Shown here one piece after another: positions 1 to 6,756 of a DNA stretch of 10,368 bases. Position 1 is the stretch's first letter. Each line of letters opens with the position of its first letter. The position numbers were made by a program, and so were the translations under genes. Source of the DNA: Candidatus Cloacimonadota bacterium (GTDB lineage Bacteria > Cloacimonadota > Cloacimonadia > Cloacimonadales > TCS61); the NCBI GenBank assembly GCA_023133395.1, contig JAGLWO010000326.1, positions 1-10,368 on the forward strand, read 5' to 3'. The notes beneath the pieces were generated by a model. The model was not told the DNA's origin, made no database searches, and saw only the letters and a program-made list of their open reading frames with translations.

Positions 1-578
1 CCAAGTAGGAACTGGATCCTTCCAATGAGAAGGGAGATACGTGCCATTACTGTGTAACCGAATGACGCACCAAATCCAACCATCATATACCAGATGCCAA
101 CGTTTGTTACTTTTCCATAAACTCCTTTGTGCTCCCTCGAGAAGAAGAAATACAACAGGATAGAAATTGTTCCTATAAAGATGAGGATGGTGTTGATGTT
201 ATCAAAAGGTAGCATAGCACTTCGCATCTGAACAAGTACGTAAGAATGCATTGAAAGTGGAACACCCATACCTACAATAGCCATACCAAATACAATTGGG
301 TAACGGGATAACCAACTGAGATTTTTTGAGAATCTGAATACGTAAAGTGAACCCATTAAGGCAGGGATTAGTATCCAGAATTTACTCTCTACAAAAATAG
401 GTCTGTAAACAAAGGGGGTAAAAACATCTTTGTAAATCAGGGGAATTGCGTATCCCATTGAAACTCCGACGAAAACAGCTTCAGCAAATTTGTAGAACGG
501 ATTATCTTTATATAAGAACGAGAATATACTTAACGTAAAGAACGCTGCAATAAAATTACTAATTGTTTCAAATGACAT
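1..578 (-). CDS. Polytopic membrane protein, fourth gene of DUF6754-type cluster (3' end cut off)
   Basis: The open frame starts at ATG 578-576 and runs off the left edge without a stop, giving 192 complete codons. The protein begins MSFETISNFIAAFF and shows about six hydrophobic segments (roughly residues 5-22, 35-52, 67-83, 94-115, 130-146, 158-178), so it is an integral inner-membrane protein. The visible end, ARISLLIGRIQFLL, is basic-amphipathic and resembles in layout the C-terminus of the 207-residue membrane protein two genes upstream. The start is firm: GGAGG lies 8 nt before ATG, and the A of that site's AGGAGG belongs to the stop codon of the preceding gene (TAGGAGGAAGATATG), which points to translational coupling. 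I do not recognise the family. It presumably works with the other three cluster products. Confidence 0.85.
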   Translation of the reverse strand, partial: MSFETISNFIAAFFTLSIFSFLYKDNPFYKFAEAVFVGVSMGYAIPLIYKDVFTPFVYRPIFVESKFWILIPALMGSLYVFRFSKNLSWLSRYPIVFGMAIVGMGVPLSMHSYVLVQMRSAMLPFDNINTILIFIGTISILLYFFFSREHKGVYGKVTNVGIWYMMVGFGASFGYTVMARISLLIGRIQFLL

Positions 579-582
579 ATCT

Positions 583-590
583 TCCTCCTA
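583..590 (-). promoter_or_regulatory. Stop codon/Shine-Dalgarno overlap (TAGGAGGA)
   Basis: The TAG stop of the 324-residue gene (590-588) runs directly into the ribosome site for the left-edge membrane protein, TAGGAGGAAGATATG on the minus strand. The sequence is visible directly. Coupled translation is the inference. Confidence 0.75.
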
Positions 591-1562
591 ACTTACTTTC
601 TTTGTTTTTCTTTTGCTTACGAAGTATCCGATATTTCCGAGTACAATAAAAACGATTATCATTATATGAGCAACAGTTTGAGCATTCATACCGATACGAG
701 CAGTTTTATGCTGGCGGTTTTTAATATCAGACATCTTAATCCAACTTTCTTTAATAATTTCTTTACTGAATTCACGGGGAGCAGGTTTTAAAATGCCATT
801 CTCATCTAGCTCCTTGTAAGTAGCAAATACATCGACAAGTTTTTCATATTCAGCTGCTCCTTTAAGACCACCTAACATTCCAGTGAGCTGCCCGGATTGG
901 AGATAAATATAATTATCAGCAGCCATCACAGCAGTAACCCCCAGAGCCACATTAGCTCCAAATTTTGCTCTTGCATAGGTTATCCAGCGAAGCCCTGCAG
1001 CGGAACCGGAGAAGTCGACTATTAAGTTCATCTCATTGTAGTTCTTTATTTCTTTCATAATTTCCAGGTTTTTTACGATTCTGCCTTCATCGTCTGTTTC
1101 CACAGCATCAGCGATATCATCACCCATCTTAAGAAGCAATGGAACGAATATAGCCCAGGGTTTATATCCAAAGTTGACATAATCTATTCCAGATTGTACT
1201 TCATAACCTTCTTTCGCGACCTGAAGAGCATAATCCATAAGCGGTTTAGCTTGTGGAAGGAAACAGATTGTGAATACCGGAATATTTCTTTCAAAACAAT
1301 GTCTTAAAATTGCAACTTCCATAGGGAAAAGCTCTGCCATTGTGGAAGCATCATGAGTAAATGATAAAAGGACTGCTCTGTCTTTTCTGCCTGCAAAGGA
1401 GTCTATCTTTTTGTATATATTTTCAGATGGTTCTGTAACATAAGTTTTGGAGTTGAATGGAATAAGAAAAGGAATAATAATTGCTAATGCTACCACCAGG
1501 AAAATATACCTTCTATCCAGAGCCTGCATTCTTTCATAAAAGCTTATTTTCTTTTCAGCCAT
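588..1562 (-). CDS. Membrane-anchored protein with a conserved soluble domain, third gene of cluster
   Basis: 324 residues starting MAEKKISF. A start 39 nt further upstream is possible (MELNVPIW) but lies inside the preceding gene. ATG 1562 has a 9-nt perfect Shine-Dalgarno match, so it is preferred. There is a basic N-terminus, a membrane segment at about 18-36, a soluble domain at about 40-290 and a second membrane segment at about 294-315, followed by the basic tail KRKTKK. The positive-inside rule places both ends in the cytoplasm and the domain outside. The domain alternates strand-like and helix-like stretches (AVLLSF near 63, PVFTIC near 95, LIVDFSG near 180) and ends in a glycine-rich block, SGQLTGMLGGLKGAAEYE, at 223-240. 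That block looks strongly constrained. I recognise no enzyme motif or named family. The fold may be Rossmann-like, perhaps related to the DUF6754 region of the first gene. It begins 1 nt after the preceding stop. Confidence 0.85.
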   Translation of the reverse strand: MAEKKISFYERMQALDRRYIFLVVALAIIIPFLIPFNSKTYVTEPSENIYKKIDSFAGRKDRAVLLSFTHDASTMAELFPMEVAILRHCFERNIPVFTICFLPQAKPLMDYALQVAKEGYEVQSGIDYVNFGYKPWAIFVPLLLKMGDDIADAVETDDEGRIVKNLEIMKEIKNYNEMNLIVDFSGSAAGLRWITYARAKFGANVALGVTAVMAADNYIYLQSGQLTGMLGGLKGAAEYEKLVDVFATYKELDENGILKPAPREFSKEIIKESWIKMSDIKNRQHKTARIGMNAQTVAHIMIIVFIVLGNIGYFVSKRKTKKVS

Positions 1563-1563
1563 A

Positions 1564-2187
1564 TTAATCACCTCCACCCAGATAGGTACGTTCAATTCCA
1601 AGCAGAATCTTGAGTGATGTAGCTGTCATTCCCAAGCCCACACCAAGAGCAATTCCTCTTTTTGCTGCCAGGTTAGGAACGTTTAAAATCCAACTTGAAA
1701 TTTCTGGAATCCACTTGGAAATTTTAATGCCTATAGGAACCTGACCCAGCATGACGATCATAGCTGCAATAAGAAGGACAGTAGCCTCTGCTGAACGTGC
1801 CCGGAATGCTTTATAAGCAGCAGATGCGATATAGAACGCCAGCAATGAGAACATGGTTGCACCCATTGGCATTTGCACGTTTTTGAAAAGCCACATGAAA
1901 GGTGTACCTTCTTGAGTTCCCCAGATGAACCCAATAGCACCTGTTCCTACTAAAGCAAGCATTGTTACAACACTATATTGCCAGTTAGGGACCTTACGTT
2001 TTATTTTTGTGGAATGGACCATCGTCAAACTCATTATTCCCAGTAGAACCATGAAGGGGGAGATTGCTTTAATCCAGGTCTGATACCAGTCAAAAAAATC
2101 TGAGGATACTTTGTGCGGAACGAACGTGTGTATAGCGAATATAAAACCGAGAACTATTACTATTAATAATGGTATTTGTCTTTTCAT
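1564..2187 (-). CDS. Polytopic membrane protein, second gene of cluster
   Basis: 207 residues with about six hydrophobic segments (roughly 4-21, 42-60, 70-89, 107-127, 133-151, 176-195) and no obvious soluble domain, so an integral membrane protein. The C-terminal part is the most motif-like: PNLAAKRGIALGVGLGMTA (171-189), then LKILLGIERTYLGGG (192-206), a glycine-rich helix followed by a short basic amphipathic tail that should face the cytoplasm. The start at ATG 2187 is supported by AGGAGGA ending 3 nt before it. The first bases of that site are the stop codon of the 998-residue gene (TAGGAGGATAAATG). The similar size, helix count and C-terminal plan of the partial gene at the left edge suggest the two are distant paralogues. 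I do not recognise a named family or transport motif. A structural or scaffolding role in a complex is only inferred from context. Confidence 0.85.
   Translation of the reverse strand: MKRQIPLLIVIVLGFIFAIHTFVPHKVSSDFFDWYQTWIKAISPFMVLLGIMSLTMVHSTKIKRKVPNWQYSVVTMLALVGTGAIGFIWGTQEGTPFMWLFKNVQMPMGATMFSLLAFYIASAAYKAFRARSAEATVLLIAAMIVMLGQVPIGIKISKWIPEISSWILNVPNLAAKRGIALGVGLGMTATSLKILLGIERTYLGGGD
1567..1575 (-). promoter_or_regulatory. Extended Shine-Dalgarno that sets the start of the 324-residue gene
   Basis: Read on the minus strand, GGAGGTGAT is complementary over nine bases to the usual 16S rRNA 3' end, and GGAGG ends 8 nt before ATG 1562. The same bases encode the last three residues (Gly-Gly-Asp) of the upstream 207-residue protein, so the ribosome site sits entirely within the previous gene. 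This argues against the longer start at 1601. Confidence 0.8.
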
Positions 2188-2190
2188 TTA

Positions 2191-2198
2191 TCCTCCTA
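2191..2198 (-). promoter_or_regulatory. Stop codon/Shine-Dalgarno overlap (TAGGAGGA)
   Basis: On the minus strand the TAG stop of the 998-residue gene is also the start of an AGGAGG ribosome site for the 207-residue gene (TAGGAGGATAAATG). The same arrangement recurs at 583-590. It implies the two genes are translated from one messenger and probably coupled. Confidence 0.75.
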
Positions 2199-5192
2199 TT
2201 TTTCCGGGAATGCGTTTATCAGGAATGTTAAATGGGTTGATGAAAGTATTGTGCCTGTTATGATAAAGAACAGAATCAACACTTTAAGGTAATCCACAGC
2301 TTTAAGAGTTCCCAGTTGTAATGGTTCTCTTGCCAGGTAAGCAGAAGCTGCGTATAATTCCTCACCAATCAGTGTATAGTCGCAGGTGGTAATAAAGAAT
2401 GGGATTTGAGTTACTGCATCTGTACCAGATATCTGAATTGCTCCAGTTGATGCACCGGTTTCAGTCATAAGAAGAGCTTCTGCCCAGAACATTCCCATAT
2501 AGAAATTAGTGGCGGTTTTTTCACGCACCATTATTCCATTCACGCCAGCAACGAATGCAAACTGAGCGGTTGTAATAAAGAATACACTACCCTTATCATA
2601 TGTGTCAGGTCTTCCTGCTTCAAAGTGTGCTTCTTTAACAATTTCCTGAGCAATGGGAAGTACCAGGTAGTCACGGCATGGAACAAGAATTTTTGTATCA
2701 TATTCTGCAGCTTTTTTGGCAACTTTACCTAAAATAGCTAAACCTGCTAAAGTTGCCACATCTCCAATACCAGAAGTTCCGGGAACGAAGAGAATGGGTT
2801 TACCCATCTCAGTTGCACGACCGATAGCATTATCAATTTCCTGAATTCCTGCAATTGGACGAATGAATAAATCCTTACCCTGTTTTGCTTTCTTGATCAG
2901 AGCAAATACGAGCAATCCAAAAATAAGGGAAGTGATCAACGCAGGTAACATTTTTTTATTAAACCAGTTCGAACGGGGATGGAAATGAGTTTTACCAAAG
3001 CCTAAGAAATATGCGAAAAATTTATCCTTTTCATCAGTAGGTTTAATATCCTCACGGATATAGATTTCTGATTCTGAGAAGTGACCTTTTCCATCTGTTT
3101 TAACGATCTTATATACAAATGTGTTTTTTGCATAATGGCGTGCTTTATCCAGGAACTTAATTCGCTTCTTTGGATTTTTTATACTTGCAGCCTTTTTCAG
3201 TATTGGATTGGTAGTCATAATAGCTATCTGTTCTTCATAATCTTTGATAGCGTCATCGGCATTCTTAATTTCTTCTTCAGTTTCGAGTGTGTCTTTGCTT
3301 GCAGTTATTTTTGCTATTTCTTCCTTATATGTTTTTAAAGTGTTCTCTACTTCTGAAGAGAAAAGATTCGAACTTACAGATTTATCCATTTCATCTTCGA
3401 GATGACTAACAGAGAATGAGGGTCTAACTAAAAAAAGTCCTTTTTCAATATCATAATGTTTAACTAGTTTAAAATGAGAGTTAAGATACCTTATATTATC
3501 GAAAATCTCTCTTTGAGTACCAGCTACTTTTTTTGATATTCGCCATTCTTCATCATAGTAGTTATGTTTATAAATGTAATAGCTATATTTTAATAAGTCT
3601 TCATCACCGAGGAAAATTTCACTTGGATAAAGAGATTTTGTTTGTTCATCAAAAGCTAAAGTTTGAGTAAGGATATAGTCATCACCTATATCTTTGTTGC
3701 ATTTAAAGGTCATTTCAAAGAAGAGGGTTTGTGTTTTATCACTGTCTTCTGGAAGTTTTATTTTTATTTTTTTATCCTGGTAAAATTCATTTATCTTTGC
3801 GATTTCATTACCACTTTCATCAAAAACCTTAAAGAAGATGTTTCGGATTTTATAATCCTTATTTGTCTTGTATTCATAGTTCACAAGAAGCTTTGTTTTG
3901 GATTCATTCAAGTATGTGGAATTTGTAAGATAAACGATAGGTTTCCCCCACATAACATTATTGTAATCACCTTTATCATCCTCACGATCTTTTATTTTAA
4001 AGGGAGGGATTTTTGGAAGTTCAGAAGAGTTTAAAATATCAACTGAAGAAACTTCAGAGAATGTTTCATATTGAGCATGATCATAGAGAGAAAACACAAA
4101 GTAGTAATCCTCGATTTTGTTAACATCGAGATCTACATTTACATCTCGCTCTTCACCTGTGAATATATTTGGATAAGGTTTGTCTCGAGAAACCTTCCCA
4201 TCCACAATATTGATATATACTGTTTTGGAAGGTGTCCACGGATAACTTGAATATCTCTGATAGATCATTTGAGCAGGATTTTCAATAACTTTATCGAGTG
4301 CTACGATAGTTGAATCTTTTTTCATTGCCATGTCATTAAATTCTACTTCTTCGATATACTCTATGTACTTGGAGAATTTATCAAGGTCTTTCTTCTCCAA
4401 TATATAAACCCGATGATAATATATATCGTCTGTAAATATAGGTAATGACCATTCAAATTGAAGTCTATTAATATCCTGGGCATAAACAGCGTAGAATTCC
4501 TGAGTTTTTTCAGGTGAATTTTCTCGAGGAATTCCAATTGCAGGTTCTGCATGAGGAAAATACCTTCGAGCTTCATTTACAGCAACAATAGTGTAGTAAT
4601 ATTCGTGGTCTGGCAAAAGCTTTTTTGCCATTTGATCAAACTCACGCAATTTTAGACCTGCATAAACGGTTGTGTCTTCATCTGCTATAACTTCGATCTT
4701 GCGGCTGTGATAATAGTAATCTTTCTCATGGATTACACCTAAAATGTCATAATGCTGAAGTAGAGGACCCACAATCTTGATATCTCGAGGATATCTCCGA
4801 TAGAGAGGGCTTCCCTTTTTCTGTCCTTTTTCTTTTCTTAGGTGTCCCCGGGCTTGTGTATCCAGCCAGTAATTGAAGTCTGTATCATAGAAATACATTT
4901 CATCGCCAAGAACGCCTGTCTTCACATTAACATCGATCTTTCCTATAAAAAAAAGAGAATCCTTTGTGATCCCGCGATATATGCGGTATTCAATGATTCT
5001 CTTTTCTTTTGGTAAGGGCTTCCAACTAACTACCAGTCCCGAACCGTCATCATCAGGGATATCCTGTACCTGTAAATTTTGGATGATGAACTCAGATTCA
5101 TCTACTGCAGCACGGGAGTTTTGTGGCAAAAGAAAGAGGCAAAAGGTCAAAAGAAGCAGGAAAAATCCTGATTTGGCACAGTTTAACTTCAT
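2196..5192 (-). CDS. Large envelope protein: FN3-like region, coiled coil, membrane segment, DUF6754-like domain; first gene of cluster
   Basis: 998 residues. Residues 1-28 form a Sec signal peptide with a cleavage site near SRA-A. Residues 33-715 are predicted to be outside the cytoplasm and contain several fibronectin-III-like units, some with long insertions: a W-x-P / YRIYRG strand pair near 57-73 closing with EYYYTIVAV near 197-205; RLQFEW near 243-248 closing with YYFVFSLYD near 363-371; and YSYYIYKHNY near 536-545 closing with FVYKIVKTDGKG near 692-702. The last unit is interrupted by a charged, probably coiled-coil, stretch at about 598-660. A membrane helix spans 749-766 and is followed by KKAKQGK, which puts the next domain inside the cell. 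Residues 777-970 match my memory of DUF6754: AGIQEIDNAIGRATEMGKPI, GRPDTYDKG, GAIQISGTDAVTQIPFF, CDYTLIGEELYAASAYL. A last helix covers 970-990. AAGGAGA lies 7 nt before ATG 5192. The biochemical role is unknown, and no classical catalytic motif is obvious. Confidence 0.85.
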   Translation of the reverse strand: MKLNCAKSGFFLLLLTFCLFLLPQNSRAAVDESEFIIQNLQVQDIPDDDGSGLVVSWKPLPKEKRIIEYRIYRGITKDSLFFIGKIDVNVKTGVLGDEMYFYDTDFNYWLDTQARGHLRKEKGQKKGSPLYRRYPRDIKIVGPLLQHYDILGVIHEKDYYYHSRKIEVIADEDTTVYAGLKLREFDQMAKKLLPDHEYYYTIVAVNEARRYFPHAEPAIGIPRENSPEKTQEFYAVYAQDINRLQFEWSLPIFTDDIYYHRVYILEKKDLDKFSKYIEYIEEVEFNDMAMKKDSTIVALDKVIENPAQMIYQRYSSYPWTPSKTVYINIVDGKVSRDKPYPNIFTGEERDVNVDLDVNKIEDYYFVFSLYDHAQYETFSEVSSVDILNSSELPKIPPFKIKDREDDKGDYNNVMWGKPIVYLTNSTYLNESKTKLLVNYEYKTNKDYKIRNIFFKVFDESGNEIAKINEFYQDKKIKIKLPEDSDKTQTLFFEMTFKCNKDIGDDYILTQTLAFDEQTKSLYPSEIFLGDEDLLKYSYYIYKHNYYDEEWRISKKVAGTQREIFDNIRYLNSHFKLVKHYDIEKGLFLVRPSFSVSHLEDEMDKSVSSNLFSSEVENTLKTYKEEIAKITASKDTLETEEEIKNADDAIKDYEEQIAIMTTNPILKKAASIKNPKKRIKFLDKARHYAKNTFVYKIVKTDGKGHFSESEIYIREDIKPTDEKDKFFAYFLGFGKTHFHPRSNWFNKKMLPALITSLIFGLLVFALIKKAKQGKDLFIRPIAGIQEIDNAIGRATEMGKPILFVPGTSGIGDVATLAGLAILGKVAKKAAEYDTKILVPCRDYLVLPIAQEIVKEAHFEAGRPDTYDKGSVFFITTAQFAFVAGVNGIMVREKTATNFYMGMFWAEALLMTETGASTGAIQISGTDAVTQIPFFITTCDYTLIGEELYAASAYLAREPLQLGTLKAVDYLKVLILFFIITGTILSSTHLTFLINAFPEK

Positions 5193-5336
5193 AAAGGTCT
5201 CCTTTTCTTTTATAGAATCACTTTTTTAATTTCATCAAAAACATCTACACTTACCATTATTGTCAACTTTAATTTATATAACTGAAACAATTAGTATAAT
5301 TCAGATTTTTTATACATTTTTTTATCTATAGATTTA
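5193..5336 (-). promoter_or_regulatory. Spacer between the M23 gene and the cluster, with a possible promoter
   Basis: This 144-nt AT-rich gap separates two co-oriented genes. On the minus strand there is a perfect TTGACA at 5266-5261, 68 nt before the start codon, but no convincing TATAAT-like box 16-18 nt downstream (TGTTTT is what is there). It may be the cluster promoter, though the M23 gene could also read through. No G+C-rich hairpin followed by T residues in the minus direction was seen after the M23 stop. Confidence 0.3.
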
Positions 5337-6572
5337 TTATCTGTGTTTATTGTAATTTGGGTTTTGATTCTTGCTTATTTCGGTTGATTCTTCAGAAACA
5401 ATGTATTTTCTTAAATTATCTATAACAATTTTAAACTCTTCCATTTCATCTTTAGGAACTGGTGGGCCAGACACATTCTTTAATTTCAAAGGGTTGATTG
5501 CCTTCCCATATTGATAAATTGTGTAATGTAAATGATCTCCTGTTGAAAGACCTGTGGAACCAACATAACCAATAACATCATGTTGTTTTACTCTATCTCC
5601 GATTTTGAATTTTCCATATTTGCTGAGATGTCCATAAAGAGTTTTATATCCATTTACATGGCGTATCATAATAGTTCTTCCGTATCCACCAGTTCTGCCA
5701 TTTATGGTTGGGTGTCCACCTTTCCAACCTCTATGGATAATTGTTCCATCAGCAGAGGCTTCCACAGGAGTTCCATAAGCAGCAGCATAATCCACACCGT
5801 TGTGCATCCACACTTTTTTAGTAATTGGATGTCTTCGCATTCCAAAATAGGAAGAGATCCTTTTATAATTCAAAGGTGATTTAAGGAAAGCTTTCTGAAA
5901 GCATTGCCCCGATTTATCGTAATATTTTGATATCCCTTTTTTGTTAGTGTACCTGTATGCAATTTTCTCGTAGTTTCTGCTGGAATATTGAGCTGCAAGA
6001 ATTTCACCATATTCTATGAAATCGCTATTTTCATTTACTAATTGCTCATAAGCAAATTGGAACTGATCACCTTTTTGGGGGTCGATGAAAAAATCTATAT
6101 CCCATTGAAATATCTGACTGAACATAACCGCCAAAGCAGGACCCTCACCCTCATCGATTATTGACTGGTAGAGCGATGTTTCTATCTCTCCAATACATAT
6201 TTTCACAACTCTTGTTGTTTGCAGTGTATCAATTTGAGTAAAATAATTATCGGAAGTATCTCGAATAACTCGATAGGTGTGAATTTTATCAGGTATATAG
6301 ATAAGTTCATGAATAACATCAAGTGTGTCCATTTTAACTATAAAACTATCTGCAGGATGAGAACGACGAAGATTATAAATAGAATCCAGTACATTAACAA
6401 CCCTGTAAACTTTAGCATTTTCAATATCTTTGTCAATTAGAGCATTGGCAAGGGTTTGTCCTGATTTTAAAGAGCCCGATTTATAAATGAAAGGATCTAT
6501 CTCTTCTGGGTCTTCTTTACTGCAAGAAATGAAAGTAAAAAAGATCAACATAAATGCGATATACTTCTGCAT
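5337..6572 (-). CDS. MepM-like M23 family peptidoglycan endopeptidase, lipoprotein
   Basis: 411 residues. MQKYIAFMLIFFTFISC is a lipoprotein signal peptide ending in a slightly non-canonical lipobox (F-I-S-Cys17), so the mature protein should be lipid-anchored in the envelope. The middle part, with SLYQSIIDEGEGPALA at 133-148 followed by a DIDFFIDPQKGD stretch, resembles the second N-terminal domain of MepM/Csd3-type endopeptidases. The C-terminal M23 (LytM) domain is intact: SSYFGMRRHPI near 240; HNGVD with zinc ligands His257 and Asp261; GHLS with catalytic His315; and HLH with His347 (catalytic) and His349 (zinc). By family, the enzyme cuts cross-link peptides in peptidoglycan to allow wall growth. 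The Shine-Dalgarno is weak (AGGA about 13 nt before ATG 6572). It is divergent from rseP and lies upstream of the DUF6754 cluster on the same strand. Whether it corresponds strictly to MepM, or to another M23 wall hydrolase, cannot be settled here. Confidence 0.92.
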   Translation of the reverse strand: MQKYIAFMLIFFTFISCSKEDPEEIDPFIYKSGSLKSGQTLANALIDKDIENAKVYRVVNVLDSIYNLRRSHPADSFIVKMDTLDVIHELIYIPDKIHTYRVIRDTSDNYFTQIDTLQTTRVVKICIGEIETSLYQSIIDEGEGPALAVMFSQIFQWDIDFFIDPQKGDQFQFAYEQLVNENSDFIEYGEILAAQYSSRNYEKIAYRYTNKKGISKYYDKSGQCFQKAFLKSPLNYKRISSYFGMRRHPITKKVWMHNGVDYAAAYGTPVEASADGTIIHRGWKGGHPTINGRTGGYGRTIMIRHVNGYKTLYGHLSKYGKFKIGDRVKQHDVIGYVGSTGLSTGDHLHYTIYQYGKAINPLKLKNVSGPPVPKDEMEEFKIVIDNLRKYIVSEESTEISKNQNPNYNKHR

Positions 6573-6756
6573 TAATTATATTCAATCCTAAAATCAATTT
6601 TTCTGTACGCTTTTTTGCAGGTTATAAGAATATTGTCAAATGAAAATCCAATGAATGGTCTTAAGTAGTGTTTAGACCTTGTAAGGTTAAACCAAAAAAC
6701 TTGACCTGAGTTTATAGAATTAAGTATTGGGAAATGAAAGAAATTAAAGGTGAATA
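6573..6756. promoter_or_regulatory. Divergent promoter region between the M23 gene and rseP
   Basis: This 184-bp gap lies between two divergently transcribed genes, so it should carry both promoters. TTGACA is present on the minus strand at 6639-6634 (61 nt before the M23 start) and TTGACC on the plus strand at 6701-6706 (50 nt before rseP). Neither has a clear TATAAT partner at standard spacing, so the exact promoters remain uncertain. Overlapping inverted repeats at 6657-6691 lie between the boxes. Confidence 0.5.
6657..6691 (+). repeat. Two overlapping inverted repeats sharing a central arm
   Basis: GGTCTTAA (6657-6664) pairs with TTTAGACC (6671-6678) at seven of eight positions. The second arm also belongs to a tighter imperfect palindrome, TTTAgACCTT-gt-AAGGTTAAA (6671-6691), with one bulged G. 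Only one of the two hairpins could form at a time in RNA. As DNA, the repeated half-sites could be an operator. The repeats are visible directly; function is a guess. Confidence 0.4.

Noticed and set aside
1563..1601. Longer N-terminus (MELNVPIWVEVIN) for the 324-residue protein
   Set aside because: It overlaps the upstream gene by 38 nt and ignores the nine-base perfect ribosome site in front of ATG 1562.
3081..4034. Two plus-strand open frames (85 and 123 codons) opposite the 998-residue gene
   Set aside because: They lie wholly antisense to a well-supported coding frame, are rich in Phe, Cys and Ile as expected from antisense of charged AT-rich codons, and have no domain pattern.
4966..5229. 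Plus-strand frame of 87 codons over the start of the 998-residue gene
   Set aside because: Antisense to the signal peptide and first FN3-like unit. Composition is low in complexity and no family is recognisable.
5282..5310. Small hairpin CTGAA...TTCAG followed by T residues on the plus strand
   Set aside because: The stem is only five base pairs, AT-rich, with a long loop, and no plus-strand gene ends there, so it is not a credible terminator.
5324..5333. Perfect palindrome ATCTATAGAT just after the M23 stop codon
   Set aside because: Ten AT-rich bases are expected by chance, and with no loop it cannot act as a terminator hairpin.
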